Counted from the stretch's first letter, positions 17,199 to 26,700 are shown. The stretch: DNA of 64,000 nucleotides from JBBDXI01 sp040902425 (GCA_040902425.1 JBBDXI010000028.1:1-64000); one strand, 5' to 3'. Notes: generated from the sequence alone by a model not told the origin. A program made the numbers and translations.

Positions 17199-18386
17199 AT
17201 GATGAGACACGTGATCTGGGCCGCGGCCGCGGGTGCGGTCGCGTTGACGGGCGGGCTGTCGGCGCAGCCTCCGAGCGGGGGGCCGCCGCCGACGCCGGTG
17301 GTGGTGGATGAAGCGCGGATGGAGCCCGCGGAGCAGTGGCGGGAGGTGACGGGGGAGCTGCGCGCCGCCCGCCGTGCCCTGCTGGCGACCGAGGAGGAGG
17401 GCCTTATCGTGTCGCTGGAGCCCCAGGAGGGTGACCAGGTGGAGGCGGGGCAGGTGGTGGCCCGTCTGCGGGACACGCGGGCGAAGCTGGATGTGCAGAA
17501 GGCCGAGGCGGACCTGGCGGTGAAGGCGGCCGAGGTGGCGGCGCGCGAGGCCGACGTGAGCAAGGCCCGGCGCGACGTGGAGCGGATCGAGGAGGTGATG
17601 GCGCGCAGCTCGGCCGCGGCGTCGGAGGTGGAGGACCGCAAGATCCTGATGCGGGCGGCGGAGGCGCGGCTGGCGGGGGCGAAGGCGGATGTGCAGTCGG
17701 CGCAGGCGGCGCTGGACTGGGTGAGGGAGCGGCTGGCGCGGATGGCGGTGACGGCGCCGTTCCGCGCGCGGGTGGTGGCTAAGAAGGCGGAGGTGGGGCA
17801 GTGGGCGCGGCAGGGTGAGCCGGTGCTGGAGGTGGTGGCGCTGGACGAGATCGACGCGCGGGTGGATGTGCCGGAGGCGTTCATCGACCAGTTGGTGAGG
17901 TCGGGGGCGCCGGTGCGGATCAGGCTGAGCGCGACGGGCGAGGTGGTGGAGGCGCCGATCGCGGGGGTGATCCCGGATGCGGACTCGCGCTCCCGGCTCT
18001 TCCCGGTGCGGGTGCGGCTGGCGAACCCGGAGGGGCGGCTGCGTCCGGGGATGAGCATCGCGGCCCTGGTGCCGACGGGGGCGCGGCAGGCGACGCTGAC
18101 GATCTCGAAGGACGGGGTGCTGCGGAACGACGCGGGGGAGTACGTGCTGTTCAACGCGGGGGGCACGGCGGCGGTGGCGCCGGTGAGGACGCTCTTCCCG
18201 GTAGGGGACCGGGTGGCGGTGCAGAGCAGCGCCCTGCGGCCGGGGGCGCAGGTGATCGTGGAGGGGAACGAGCGGCTGTTCCCGGGGATGCCGGTGGCGG
18301 CGACGGTGCGGGGGGCGGTGCCGGCGAACGGGGGCGCGGCCGGCGCGACGGGCCCGGCGGCGACTTCGCCCGGGGAGGGGCGCTGA
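17199..18386 (+). CDS. RND efflux periplasmic adaptor subunit (membrane fusion protein)
   Basis: The 395-residue protein has an N-terminal signal, a first half-lipoyl segment (EEGLIVSLEPQEGDQVEAGQVVARL), a long helical hairpin (about residues 88-178), the second half-lipoyl part (VTAPFRARVVAKKAEVGQW), a beta-barrel domain and a membrane-proximal domain. Such adaptors bridge an inner-membrane RND pump and an outer-membrane channel. The pump gene starts four bases after its stop. No TolC gene is adjacent, so a channel from elsewhere may be used. Confidence 0.9.
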   Translation: MMRHVIWAAAAGAVALTGGLSAQPPSGGPPPTPVVVDEARMEPAEQWREVTGELRAARRALLATEEEGLIVSLEPQEGDQVEAGQVVARLRDTRAKLDVQKAEADLAVKAAEVAAREADVSKARRDVERIEEVMARSSAAASEVEDRKILMRAAEARLAGAKADVQSAQAALDWVRERLARMAVTAPFRARVVAKKAEVGQWARQGEPVLEVVALDEIDARVDVPEAFIDQLVRSGAPVRIRLSATGEVVEAPIAGVIPDADSRSRLFPVRVRLANPEGRLRPGMSIAALVPTGARQATLTISKDGVLRNDAGEYVLFNAGGTAAVAPVRTLFPVGDRVAVQSSALRPGAQVIVEGNERLFPGMPVAATVRGAVPANGGAAGATGPAATSPGEGR

Positions 18387-18389
18387 CCT

Positions 18390-21300
18390 ATGGACATCAT
18401 CCGCTGGTCCATGAACCGCCCGGTCTCGGTGACGGTGGCGGTGCTGCTGGTGGTGATCTTCGGGCTGATCGGGCTGGGGGCGATCCCGATCCAGCTCACG
18501 CCGACGGTGGACCGGCCGGTGGTGACGGTGTCGACGGCGTGGCCGGGGCGGTCGCCGGAAGAGGTGGTGGACGCGATCACGAAGGAGCAGGAGAAGCGGC
18601 TCAAGAACGTCGCGAACCTCAAGAGCATGCGCTCGATGACCCGCGAGGGCGGGGCGGACATCACGCTGGAGTTCTACCTCGGGGCGGACATCAGCCGGGC
18701 GCTGCAGGAAGTCTCCGATGCGCTGCGGCAGGTGCCGAACTATCCCGAGGAAGTTGACGAGCCGACGATCCGGGCCACGGAGGGGGCGACGGAGAACGCG
18801 GTCGCGTGGATCATCATCGACCTGGACCCGGAGTGGCGGGCGCGGCACCCGGGGTACGACATCTCGACGCTCTTTGACCCGCTGGACCGGGAGGTTCGGC
18901 CGTACATCGAGCGGATCGACGGGGTGGCGGAGGTCAACGTCTACGGCGGGCGGAACCCCGAGGTGAGGGTGCTGGTGGACCCGGTGGCGCTGGCGCAGCG
19001 GGGGCTGACGCACGAGGAGGTGGTCGGGGCGCTGCGGGCGGAGAACCGCAACGTCTCGGGGGGGACGATCGCGGAGGGGAAGCGCGACTACCGGGTGCGG
19101 GTGATCGGGCAGTTCGGGGGGCCGGAGGATGTGCTGGCGGCGATCGTGGCGTACCGCGACGGGCGCCCGGTGTACGTGCGCGACATCGGCACGGCCGACA
19201 TCGGCTACGAGAAGGAGCGGGGATTCGTCCGGGCCCTGGGGGAGCCGTGTCTGGCGATGAACATCAAGCGGCAGAGCGGCTCGAACGTCATGAAGATCAT
19301 GGCGCAGGTGCGGGAGCGGCTGGAGGTGGTGCGGAAGGAGATGCTGCCGCGCCTGGACCCGGTGGTGGGGCCGGGGCTGCGGATGCGGCAGGTGTACGAC
19401 GAGACCAACTACATCCGGTCGTCGATCGATCTGGTGCTGACCGACCTGCGGGTGGGCGGGGCCCTGGCGGTGATCGTGCTGCTGGTGTTCCTGCGGTCGG
19501 TGCGGATCACGCTGCTGATCGCGCTGGCGATCCCGATCTCGGTGATCGGGACGTTCCTGATCATGCTGGCGGCGGGGCGGACGCTGAACGTGGTGTCGCT
19601 GGCGGGGCTGGCGTTCTCGACGGGCGTGGTGGTGGACAACGCGATCGTGGTGCTGGAGAACATCGACCGGCGGCGGCGGCTGGGGGACCGGCCGCTGGCC
19701 TCGGTGTACAACGGGGCCCGGGAGGTGTGGGGGGCGATCCTGGCCGGGTCGCTCTGCCACGTGGCGGTGTTCCTGCCGATCCTGACGGTGCCGGACGAGT
19801 CGGGGCAGCTGTTCTTCGACCTGACGATGGCGCTGTCGGTGTCGATCCTGCTCTCGCTGCTGGTGGCGATCACGGTGGTGCCGTCGGGCGCGGCCATCCT
19901 GATGCGGCTGACGAAGGACCGGGGGGCGGAGGCGGAGCGCGAGCGGCGGGCGCAGCGCGGGCGGGTGTCGAGGGCGGTCGCGAGCGCCTTTGGCCTGGCG
20001 CCGCTGTTCGCGCGGCTGACGCGGGGGCTGAGCGGGGGGCTGTACTGGCTGATGACGGGGTGGCGGGGGTGGACGCTGCGCCCGGCGCTGATCGTGACGA
20101 TGGTGGGGGCGAGCATCCTGGGGGCGCGGGCGCTGGCGCCGCCGATGGACTACCTGCCTGCGGGGAACCAGAACCTGGTGTTCGGCATCCTGCTGATCCC
20201 GCCCGGGCTGTCGATGGCGCAGCAGCACGACTACGCGGAGAAGATCGAGGCGAAGGTCTCGCCCTACCTGAGGGCCGACCTGAAGAGGCCGGAGACGGTG
20301 GCCGCGCTCCCCCCGATCATGCGGTTCGACGCGTTCGACGCGAGCGGCCGCCCGAAGGTGTTCGACCCGGTGCCGCTGGAGAACTTCTTCATCGGCTCGT
20401 TCAACGGGGGGCTGTTCGTGGGGGGGACGAGCCAGGACCCGCAGCGGGTGATCCCGGTGGGGACGCTGCTGACGCAGTCGATGAACGGGATGCCGGACGC
20501 GTTCGGGTTCGCGGGGCAGGCGTCGATCTTCGGGCAGGGGCTGGGGGGCGGGAACCGGATCAACATGGAGATCAGCGGGCCGGACCTGGCGCGGGTGCGG
20601 GCGGCGGCGGGGTTCGCGATGGGGAAGCTGATGGCGGACCCGCGGTACGGCCCGTTCAGCACGCGCCCGGACCCGCAGAACTTCAACATGTCGCAGCAGG
20701 AGTGGCGGATCAAGGTGAACCGGGCGGGGCGGGAGCTGGGGCTGCGTCCGGCGGACCTGGGCGTGGCGATCCGCGGGCTGTTCGACGGGGCGTTCATCGA
20801 CGACTTCCAGCTCCAGGGGCGGGCGGTCGATTTCAAGCTGTACCCGAAGGACGGGCGGCTGGTGAACAAGGAGCAACTGGCGGACATCCCGATCGCAACG
20901 CCGGACGGGCGGGTGGTGCCGCTGGCGTCGGTGGTGGACATCGAGCCGGGGCTGGCGCCGCAGGAGATCCAGCGGATCGAGGAGCTGCAGAGCGTCACGA
21001 TGCAGATCAGCCCGCCGAAGGACCAGCCGCTGCAGGCGGTGATGGACGACCTGACCGAGCGGGTGATCGAGCCGGCGAAGGCGATGGGGATCATCGACCC
21101 GTCGATGCTGGTGCGGCTGGAGGGGTCGGCGGCGAAGCTGACGCAGGTGCGGGAGTCGCTGGTGGGCTCGCCGCCGCCGCCGGACCGGAAGATGAGCGGC
21201 TGGCAGAAGGGCCTGATGGGGCTGTCGTGGGCGGTGGTCTTGGCCGGGGCGATCGTGGGGCTGATCGCGCTGACGCGGGGCGTATCGCGGGGGCGGGGGG

Positions 21301-22034
21301 ACCTGGTCTACGGGGCGGTGGGGGCGCTGCTGCTGGGGGTGATCGTCGGGGGCATCCTGCTGGGGATCGCCTGGCGCCCGGACCTGCTGATGGCGCGGAT
21401 GGTCTGGACGGTGATGGTGACCTATCTGCTGATGTGCGCGCTGTTCGAGAGCTTCCTGTACCCGTTCGTGATCATGTTCACGGTGCCGCTGGGGCTGGTG
21501 GGGGCGTTCGCGGGGCTGTACCTGGTGCACCGCTGGACGCTGGCGCAGGAGACGATCGCCCCGCAGCAGATGGATGTGCTGACGATGCTGGGGTTCGTGA
21601 TCCTGATCGGGACGGTGGTGAACAACGCGATCCTGATCGTGGAGCAGGCGCGGCACTTCATGGGGCAGCTGCGGCTGCCGGGGGATGAGGGGAAGGAGCC
21701 GCTGGAGCCCAAGCTCGCGATCGCGGAGAGCGTGCGGACGCGGGTGCGGCCGATCTTCATGACGACGTTCACGACGCTGGGCGGGGGCCTGCCGCTGGTG
21801 ATCGCGCCGGGGGCGGGGTCGGAGATGTACCGGGGGCTGGGGGCGGTGGTGTGCGGCGGGCTGCTGGTCTCGACGCTCTTCACGCTGGTGCTGGTGCCGC
21901 TGGTGTTCAGCCTGGTGATGGAGATGGCGGCGGGGGTGAGGGCGTTCTTCGGGTACCCGGCGGGGCCGGGGGAGGCGCAGCGCGAGGTGGTGCTGGCGCC
22001 CAGCGCCGAGTCGCGGGAACTGGAGCCGGTGTGA
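18390..22034 (+). CDS. RND-family efflux pump, inner-membrane transporter
   Basis: The 1214-residue permease starts MDIIRWSMNRPVSVTVAVLL and has the usual 12-span duplicated layout with two large periplasmic domains. Span 4 carries STGVVVDNAIVVLENIDR: Asp416 is followed by Asn417 where AcrB has Asp407-Asp408, so the proton-relay pair is Asp-Asn here, as in several non-AcrB branches. Span 10 has IGTVVNNAILIVEQ. It is longer than AcrB (about 1050) because of an inserted stretch around residues 925-1000 (SPPPPDRKMSGWQKG followed by two hydrophobic segments). The substrate cannot be told from sequence; lipophilic toxins are the family default. Confidence 0.92.
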   Translation: MDIIRWSMNRPVSVTVAVLLVVIFGLIGLGAIPIQLTPTVDRPVVTVSTAWPGRSPEEVVDAITKEQEKRLKNVANLKSMRSMTREGGADITLEFYLGADISRALQEVSDALRQVPNYPEEVDEPTIRATEGATENAVAWIIIDLDPEWRARHPGYDISTLFDPLDREVRPYIERIDGVAEVNVYGGRNPEVRVLVDPVALAQRGLTHEEVVGALRAENRNVSGGTIAEGKRDYRVRVIGQFGGPEDVLAAIVAYRDGRPVYVRDIGTADIGYEKERGFVRALGEPCLAMNIKRQSGSNVMKIMAQVRERLEVVRKEMLPRLDPVVGPGLRMRQVYDETNYIRSSIDLVLTDLRVGGALAVIVLLVFLRSVRITLLIALAIPISVIGTFLIMLAAGRTLNVVSLAGLAFSTGVVVDNAIVVLENIDRRRRLGDRPLASVYNGAREVWGAILAGSLCHVAVFLPILTVPDESGQLFFDLTMALSVSILLSLLVAITVVPSGAAILMRLTKDRGAEAERERRAQRGRVSRAVASAFGLAPLFARLTRGLSGGLYWLMTGWRGWTLRPALIVTMVGASILGARALAPPMDYLPAGNQNLVFGILLIPPGLSMAQQHDYAEKIEAKVSPYLRADLKRPETVAALPPIMRFDAFDASGRPKVFDPVPLENFFIGSFNGGLFVGGTSQDPQRVIPVGTLLTQSMNGMPDAFGFAGQASIFGQGLGGGNRINMEISGPDLARVRAAAGFAMGKLMADPRYGPFSTRPDPQNFNMSQQEWRIKVNRAGRELGLRPADLGVAIRGLFDGAFIDDFQLQGRAVDFKLYPKDGRLVNKEQLADIPIATPDGRVVPLASVVDIEPGLAPQEIQRIEELQSVTMQISPPKDQPLQAVMDDLTERVIEPAKAMGIIDPSMLVRLEGSAAKLTQVRESLVGSPPPPDRKMSGWQKGLMGLSWAVVLAGAIVGLIALTRGVSRGRGDLVYGAVGALLLGVIVGGILLGIAWRPDLLMARMVWTVMVTYLLMCALFESFLYPFVIMFTVPLGLVGAFAGLYLVHRWTLAQETIAPQQMDVLTMLGFVILIGTVVNNAILIVEQARHFMGQLRLPGDEGKEPLEPKLAIAESVRTRVRPIFMTTFTTLGGGLPLVIAPGAGSEMYRGLGAVVCGGLLVSTLFTLVLVPLVFSLVMEMAAGVRAFFGYPAGPGEAQREVVLAPSAESRELEPV

Positions 22035-22049
22035 GCCTGGCCGTTTGCG

Positions 22050-22973
22050 TCAGGGGGAACGGAGCTTCGGCGGGGCGGCCCAGCCCATCTTCTCGGTGAG
22101 CGTGGCCCAGTAGCTGCGGGCGGGGTTGCGGATGAAGCGGGCGATGCGGGCATCGCGGGTGACCGTGACCGTGTCGCCGGTGGAGAGGGGGGAACTGACC
22201 TGGCCGTCGAGCACCAGCATGGTGCCGGCGCCGTCGCGGGGCGTGTTCACGCGGGTCATGGTGAACTCGATGCGGCTGGAGGCGGGCACGATGATGGGGC
22301 GGAACGAGAGCGAGTGGGCGGCGATCGGCGTGATGACCACCACACCCGACCCGGGGGCGACAATGGGACCGCCGGCGGAGACGTTGTAGGCGGTGGAGCC
22401 GGTGGGGGTTGAGACGATGATGCCGTCGCCGCTGACGGCGGGGCCGGGCTCGCCGTCGATCCGCATGCTCATGGAGATGACGCGGAAGGGGGCGCCGGCG
22501 GTGATGACGCACTCGTTGAGGGCGGCGCCGGAGAAGCGTCCTTGGGGGGCGGCCGTCCCGGCTGCCGGCAGGCGGGACGCCTGCCCCACTGTCTGCCCCA
22601 CGGCTGAGTCGACGGCGGCGTGGACGAGGAAGTCCTCGCGGGTCGGCAGCGGCTCGCCGGCGAAGAGGCGGGGGGCTTGCTCGCGCAGGGCGGGGAGGTC
22701 GAACTCGGCGAGGAAGCCGAGCTTGCCGAGGTTGACGCCCAGGAGGGGGAGGCCCAGGTCGAGGCAGCGGCGCGTCTGGGAGAGGAGCGTGCCGTCCCCG
22801 CCGAGCACGACGATCAGGTCGGCGCCGCCGGCATCGGCGATGGGTGGGGAGACCTTCGCGGCCTCCTCGCGGATGAGCGTGGCGTGGCGGGTGATGAGGG
22901 CGCGGACCTCTTCCGTGGCCGCGACGGCGTCGGGCTTGTCGCGGTTGACCAGGAGGAGGACGGAGCGGGGCAC
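22050..22973 (-). CDS. nadK: NAD kinase
   Basis: The 307-residue protein has the diagnostic LGGDGTLL, the GVNLGKLGFLAEF segment, ALNECVI (NE motif) and STPTGSTAYNVSAGGP. It phosphorylates NAD to NADP in the cytosol using ATP. Residues about 128-145 (VGQASRLPAAGTAAPQG) come from an inserted palindromic repeat and lie between the GGDGT half and the NE motif, in what is normally a surface loop. The start lies nine bases after the dxs stop, so the two genes are probably co-transcribed. Confidence 0.93.
   Translation of the reverse strand: MPRSVLLLVNRDKPDAVAATEEVRALITRHATLIREEAAKVSPPIADAGGADLIVVLGGDGTLLSQTRRCLDLGLPLLGVNLGKLGFLAEFDLPALREQAPRLFAGEPLPTREDFLVHAAVDSAVGQTVGQASRLPAAGTAAPQGRFSGAALNECVITAGAPFRVISMSMRIDGEPGPAVSGDGIIVSTPTGSTAYNVSAGGPIVAPGSGVVVITPIAAHSLSFRPIIVPASSRIEFTMTRVNTPRDGAGTMLVLDGQVSSPLSTGDTVTVTRDARIARFIRNPARSYWATLTEKMGWAAPPKLRSP
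22540..22589. repeat. Palindromic element copy 3 (inside nadK)
   Basis: A 50-bp unit matching 24103-24152 at 49 of 50 positions. It contains perfect 8-bp arms GGCAGGCG/CGCCTGCC around GGA (22567-22585) and a larger near-palindrome at 22555-22578. It is translated as VGQASRLPAAGTAAPQG in nadK. Confidence 0.9.
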
Positions 22974-22982
22974 GGGTGGAGT

Positions 22983-25094
22983 CTACCGCGGGGCGGTGCG
23001 GGGCAGGCCCGGCGCGGGCTCGGCGGGGTGCGGGGCGGGGGCGGGGGCGGGGGCCGCGGCGAGGGCTTCGCGGATCGCGCCGGCGATGCCGTGGGCGTCG
23101 AGGCCGACCTCGGCGAGCTGTCGCGGGCGGGAATCCTGGTAGACCCAGCCGTCGGGGAGGCCGAGGCGGGTGATCCCGGATGTGTCGAGGCCCATCTCCT
23201 GCGCGGCCTCGAGGACGGCGGAGCCGAAGCCGCCGATGAGGCTGTGGTCCTCGAGGGTGATGACCGGGAGGCGCCGCTCGAGAAGGGAGCGGATCAGGGC
23301 GGCATCCACGGGCTTGGCGAAGCGGGCGTCGTAGATGGAGATGGAGTAGTCGGGGGCGAGCGCGGCGGCGGCCTCGAGGGCGGTGGCGGCGAGGGTGCCG
23401 AAGGCGAGGATGGCGGCGTCGGGATCGGCGGGCTCGGCGAGCGGGCGGGCCTTGCCGAGCTGGAAGGGGGGGCACGGGTTGCCGCTGAGGACAGCGGCGA
23501 ACCCGTGGCACGGGTCGGGGGCGACGTTCGGTTGCGCGACGCTGTCGCGGGGGTAGCGGACGGCGGAGAGGCCGGCCTCGTAGGTCCGCATGAACTCCAT
23601 GGCGGCGATGAGCGACGGCTCGTCGATGGCGGCCATGATGGCGGCGCCGGGGAGGGTGCGGAGGAGGGCGACGTCGCAGAAGCCGTGGTGGACCGCGCCG
23701 TCGCCTCCGACGAGGCCGGCGCGGTCGAGGCAGAGGCGGACGGGGAGCCCCTGGAGGGCGACCTCCTGGAAGGCCTGGTCGAAGGCGCGCTGCAGGAACG
23801 TCGAGTAGACGAAGAAGAAGGGGCGGTAGCCGGTGCGGGCGAGGCCGGCCATCATGTCCATCGCGTGGGACTCGCAGATGCCGGTGTCCCAGGCGCGCTC
23901 GGGGAAGCGGGCCATCGCCTTGCAGACGCCGGTGCCGTCGGCCATGGCGGCGGTGCAGGCGACGACTCTGGGGTCGCGCTCCATGAGGGCGAGGAGGGCA
24001 TCGCCGGCCGCGGCCGTGAAGCTGCGCCCGTCGGACTTGAGCTCGACGCGGCAGCCCTCGGTCTCGAGGGTGTGGTCGTCGTCGGTGGCGCTGGTGTCGG
24101 CGCCTTGTGGGGCGGCCGTCCCGGCTGCCGGCAGGCGGGACGCCTGCCCCACGGTGAAGGCGGGGGGGGAGTGGAAGCGGCTGGCGTCCTGCTCGGCGAA
24201 GGGGTAGCCCTTGCCCTTGACGGTCTTGACGTGGAGGACCATGGGGCGGTCGAACTCGCGGGCCTCGGTGAGGAACTCGATGAGGGCGGGGAGGTCGTGG
24301 CCGTCGATGGGGCCGACGTTGACGAGGCCGAAGTGCTCGACCCAGGCGGCGCCGCCCCCCTCGGCGATGATGGCCTTGGTCGCCTCGCCCGCCTTGTGGT
24401 AGGCCCCGCGGGCGAGGGCGCCGCCGGGCATGTGGCTGAGGAAGGAGGCGGCGCCCTTCTTGAAGTCGGCGTAGAGGTGGGAGAGGCGGAGGCGGTCGAA
24501 GTACTGGGCGACGGCGCCCTGGGGCTTGCTGATCGACATCCCGTTGTCGTTGAGGACGACGAGGAACTGGCGCTTGAGCGTGCCGGCGTTGTTGAGGCCC
24601 TCCATGGCGACGCCGTTGACGATGGAGGCGTCGCCGATCAGGGTGACGACGCGGCGTCCCCTGGGGTTGGCTCTGGGGTCGAAGGCCTCGCCGGAGAGCG
24701 AGTCGCCGCGGGCCATGCCGACGGCGGTGGAGATGCCGGTGCCGGCGTGGCCGACGGCGAAGAGGTCGAAGGGGCTCTCGCGGGGCTCGGGGAAGCCGGC
24801 CATGCCCTCGCGGGTGCGGAGCTTGTGGAGCAGGGGCAGGCGGCCGGTGAGCAGCTTGTGGGGGTAGCACTGGTGGCCGACGTCGAAGAGCAGGCGGTCG
24901 TGGGCGAAGTCAAAGACGTAGTGGAGGGCGATGGTGAGCTCGACCACGCCGAGGTTGGGGGCGAGGTGCCCGCCGGTGCGGGAGACGGCCTCGCAGATCG
25001 CCTCCCGGATCTCGAGGGCGAGAGCGGGGAGCTGCTCCGGGGAGAGCTTCCGGAGGTCCGCGGGGGAGTGGATAGTGCTGAGGAGGGGCATCAC
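22983..25094 (-). CDS. dxs: 1-deoxy-D-xylulose-5-phosphate synthase
   Basis: The 703-residue thiamine-diphosphate enzyme shows GHQCYPHKLLTGR, GHAGTGISTAVGMA, the cofactor motif GDASIVNGVAMEGLNNAG, DGHDLPALI and, in the second half, TAAMADGTG and GICESHAMDMMAGLA. It condenses pyruvate and glyceraldehyde 3-phosphate, the first step of the MEP isoprenoid pathway; IspH and a prenyl synthase are also encoded in this window. Length exceeds the usual 620-640 because of a repeat-derived insertion (residues about 314-331, GQASRLPAAGTAAPQG) and a Pro/Ala tail. Either of two adjacent ATGs (25094 or 25091) could start translation. Confidence 0.95.
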   Translation of the reverse strand: MMPLLSTIHSPADLRKLSPEQLPALALEIREAICEAVSRTGGHLAPNLGVVELTIALHYVFDFAHDRLLFDVGHQCYPHKLLTGRLPLLHKLRTREGMAGFPEPRESPFDLFAVGHAGTGISTAVGMARGDSLSGEAFDPRANPRGRRVVTLIGDASIVNGVAMEGLNNAGTLKRQFLVVLNDNGMSISKPQGAVAQYFDRLRLSHLYADFKKGAASFLSHMPGGALARGAYHKAGEATKAIIAEGGGAAWVEHFGLVNVGPIDGHDLPALIEFLTEAREFDRPMVLHVKTVKGKGYPFAEQDASRFHSPPAFTVGQASRLPAAGTAAPQGADTSATDDDHTLETEGCRVELKSDGRSFTAAAGDALLALMERDPRVVACTAAMADGTGVCKAMARFPERAWDTGICESHAMDMMAGLARTGYRPFFFVYSTFLQRAFDQAFQEVALQGLPVRLCLDRAGLVGGDGAVHHGFCDVALLRTLPGAAIMAAIDEPSLIAAMEFMRTYEAGLSAVRYPRDSVAQPNVAPDPCHGFAAVLSGNPCPPFQLGKARPLAEPADPDAAILAFGTLAATALEAAAALAPDYSISIYDARFAKPVDAALIRSLLERRLPVITLEDHSLIGGFGSAVLEAAQEMGLDTSGITRLGLPDGWVYQDSRPRQLAEVGLDAHGIAGAIREALAAAPAPAPAPHPAEPAPGLPRTAPR
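24103..24152. repeat. Palindromic element copy 4 (inside dxs)
   Basis: 49 of 50 bases match the nadK copy. It is read in the same frame (TVGQASRLPAAGTAAPQG) and falls at the junction between the first Dxs domain and the transketolase-like pyrimidine-binding domain. Confidence 0.9.
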
Positions 25095-25117
25095 AGGGGC
25101 GAACTTTCAGAGAAGAT

Positions 25118-25139
25118 CGGAAGTATGCACCTGAGTCAA
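25118..25139. repeat. Left terminal inverted repeat of the accessory island
   Basis: CGGAAGTATGCACCTGAGTC and two further bases (AA), reading inward. It matches the complement of 28218-28239 at 21 of 22 positions. GAT lies immediately outside each copy (25115-25117 and 28240-28242), a possible 3-bp target duplication. It sits 24 bases ahead of the dxs start. Confidence 0.8.
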
Positions 25140-25292
25140 TCGGCGGTGCGGCGTGAATCCTAGCGGTTTCGGACCCCGGTTGTTCGGGGGATCGGACGGG
25201 CGGCTACCCGCTACGCGGCTTCTGCGCAGCGCCGCGCACACCCCGCGCGTAGGTGACTTCTCTGCGCAGCCCGCGAATTATCGTCCGGCACG

Positions 25293-26252
25293 ATGATTGC
25301 GACGGCTGCACAACCCATGCCACGAAAGCCACGGACGGCTCCGGCGCGTTCACCCCTGCGCCTCTCGGTTGACACCCGCATCGTCTACTGCGGGGACAAC
25401 CTGGACGCGCTCAGGCGCATGCCCGATGCGTGCGTCGATCTGGTCTACATCGACCCGCCTTTTTTCTCGGGACGCACCTACGAAATCCTCTGGAACGAGA
25501 CGTGGGAGCAACGGGCGTTCGAGGACCGGCACGAGTCGATCGGGGAGTACATCCGCTTCATGGAGGAGCGATGTGTCCAGCTCGCTCGCGTGCTACGGCC
25601 GTCGGGATCGTTCTTTCTGCACTGCGATTGGCACGCGGGGTATCACCTCCGACTCATGCTCGACAGAGTGTTTGGCCCACACCGCTTCCGCAACGAAATC
25701 GTGTGGCGGCGCACGACCGCCAAGACCCAGAGCTACCAGTGCTTCCCCAACAACCACGACACGATCCTGTTCTACGCCGCTGGCGATGAGAACACCTTTC
25801 ACCGGCAGTTCTCCCCTCACTCTGAGGAGCGCCTTGAGAAGCACTTCAAGACGACCGACCCTGATACTGGCCGACGCTACTCGCTGAGCGACCTGACGGG
25901 CGACGGCACGCGCAAGGGTGAGACGGGCAAGCCGTGGCGGGGGTTCGATCCGAACACCATCGGTCGGCACTGGGGGCGTCCTCCCGCAGACATGGACCGC
26001 CTGGACGCAGGGGGGCGCGTCTACTGGTCCAAACGCAAAGGTGCGTGGCCGCGGCTCAAGCGGTATCTCGATGAGTTGAAGGGCGTGCAGGTCGATTCGG
26101 TCTGGACGGACATTCCGCCGATCAACTCCCGAGCCGGCGAACGGGTCGGCTACCGGGCGCGGCCCCCCCAGTACATTTCGTCCGCCTCAATTGTGCCCGT
26201 CAGCTTCGGCGGCGTGGCCTCGCCGTCCGCCATCGCGTGGCGAATCCGGTGA
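25293..26252 (+). pseudogene. Truncated site-specific DNA (adenine-N6) methyltransferase
   Basis: The open frame starts MIATAAQPMPRKPRTAPARS and has a clear methyltransferase N-terminus: motif IV as IDPPFFSGRTYEILWNE (about residues 53-69), SFFLHCDWHAGYHLRLM and a target-recognition region to WTDIPPINSRAGERVGY. Beta-class enzymes place the AdoMet-binding motif I (DPFCGSGT type) after this point, but homology stops at 26153. The last 33 codons are antisense to the neighbouring transposase remnant. The product would lack its cofactor site and is very probably inactive. Confidence 0.8.
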
Positions 26253-26665
26253 AGCATGAACAGCGCCGTCTTGTACGTCACCTGGAGGCGGCGCGAGAGT
26301 TCGAGCGCGCTGCACCCGTTCTTCGCGGTGGCCGTCTCCCAAAGGGCGCGGCACCACTTCCGGAGCGGGATCAACGACTCAGCGTAGACCGTGTTTGTGC
26401 GGACGGTGAACATCTTGCCACACCGCTGCTCGGGCGTCCCCTTTGTCTCGCGGCACTTCCAGAGGAACCGCTTGGACCGCTCGCCCGTCTTGCGGTCGCG
26501 CATCTGGTAGACGTTGGCCGACCCGCAATGCGGGCAGCCGGGACAATCGCCCCAGCGCCGCCGCTCTAGAAACTCCGCGGCCGCCGCCTCGCTCGCGCAG
26601 GCCGCTGGGAGTTCTTCGACAAGCTCGGTTTGGGCCAGCTCGGGGCGGGTGCGTTGACGTGCCAT
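26150..26665 (-). pseudogene. Truncated IS1595 (ISXO2)-family transposase
   Basis: 171 codons starting MARQRTRPELAQTELVEELP. A zinc ribbon (CPGCPHCGS...CRETKGTPEQRCG) and the helical region with LRKWCRALWETATAKNGCS and YKTALFMLHRIRHAM are intact. The catalytic domain breaks off at EADEMYWGGRAR, just after its first acidic residue, at the same point where the methyltransferase homology ends. The rest of the DDE-type core is missing, so it should be inactive. The start is supported by a consensus promoter just upstream. Confidence 0.8.
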
Positions 26666-26671
26666 GGCGAC

Positions 26672-26700
26672 ATAATACTTGATGCAAGTGTCAGTGTCAA
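26672..26700 (-). promoter_or_regulatory. Consensus sigma70-type promoter of the transposase remnant
   Basis: On the minus strand TTGACA (26695-26700), a 17-base spacer and TATTAT (26672-26677) lie six bases before the ATG. The fit to the bacterial housekeeping consensus is much closer than at most genes in the window, which suits a horizontally acquired element. Confidence 0.75.

Noticed and set aside
17190..21656. A 1488-codon minus-strand open frame
   Set aside because: It mirrors the RND efflux genes; its product is Arg/His/Pro-rich noise without domains.
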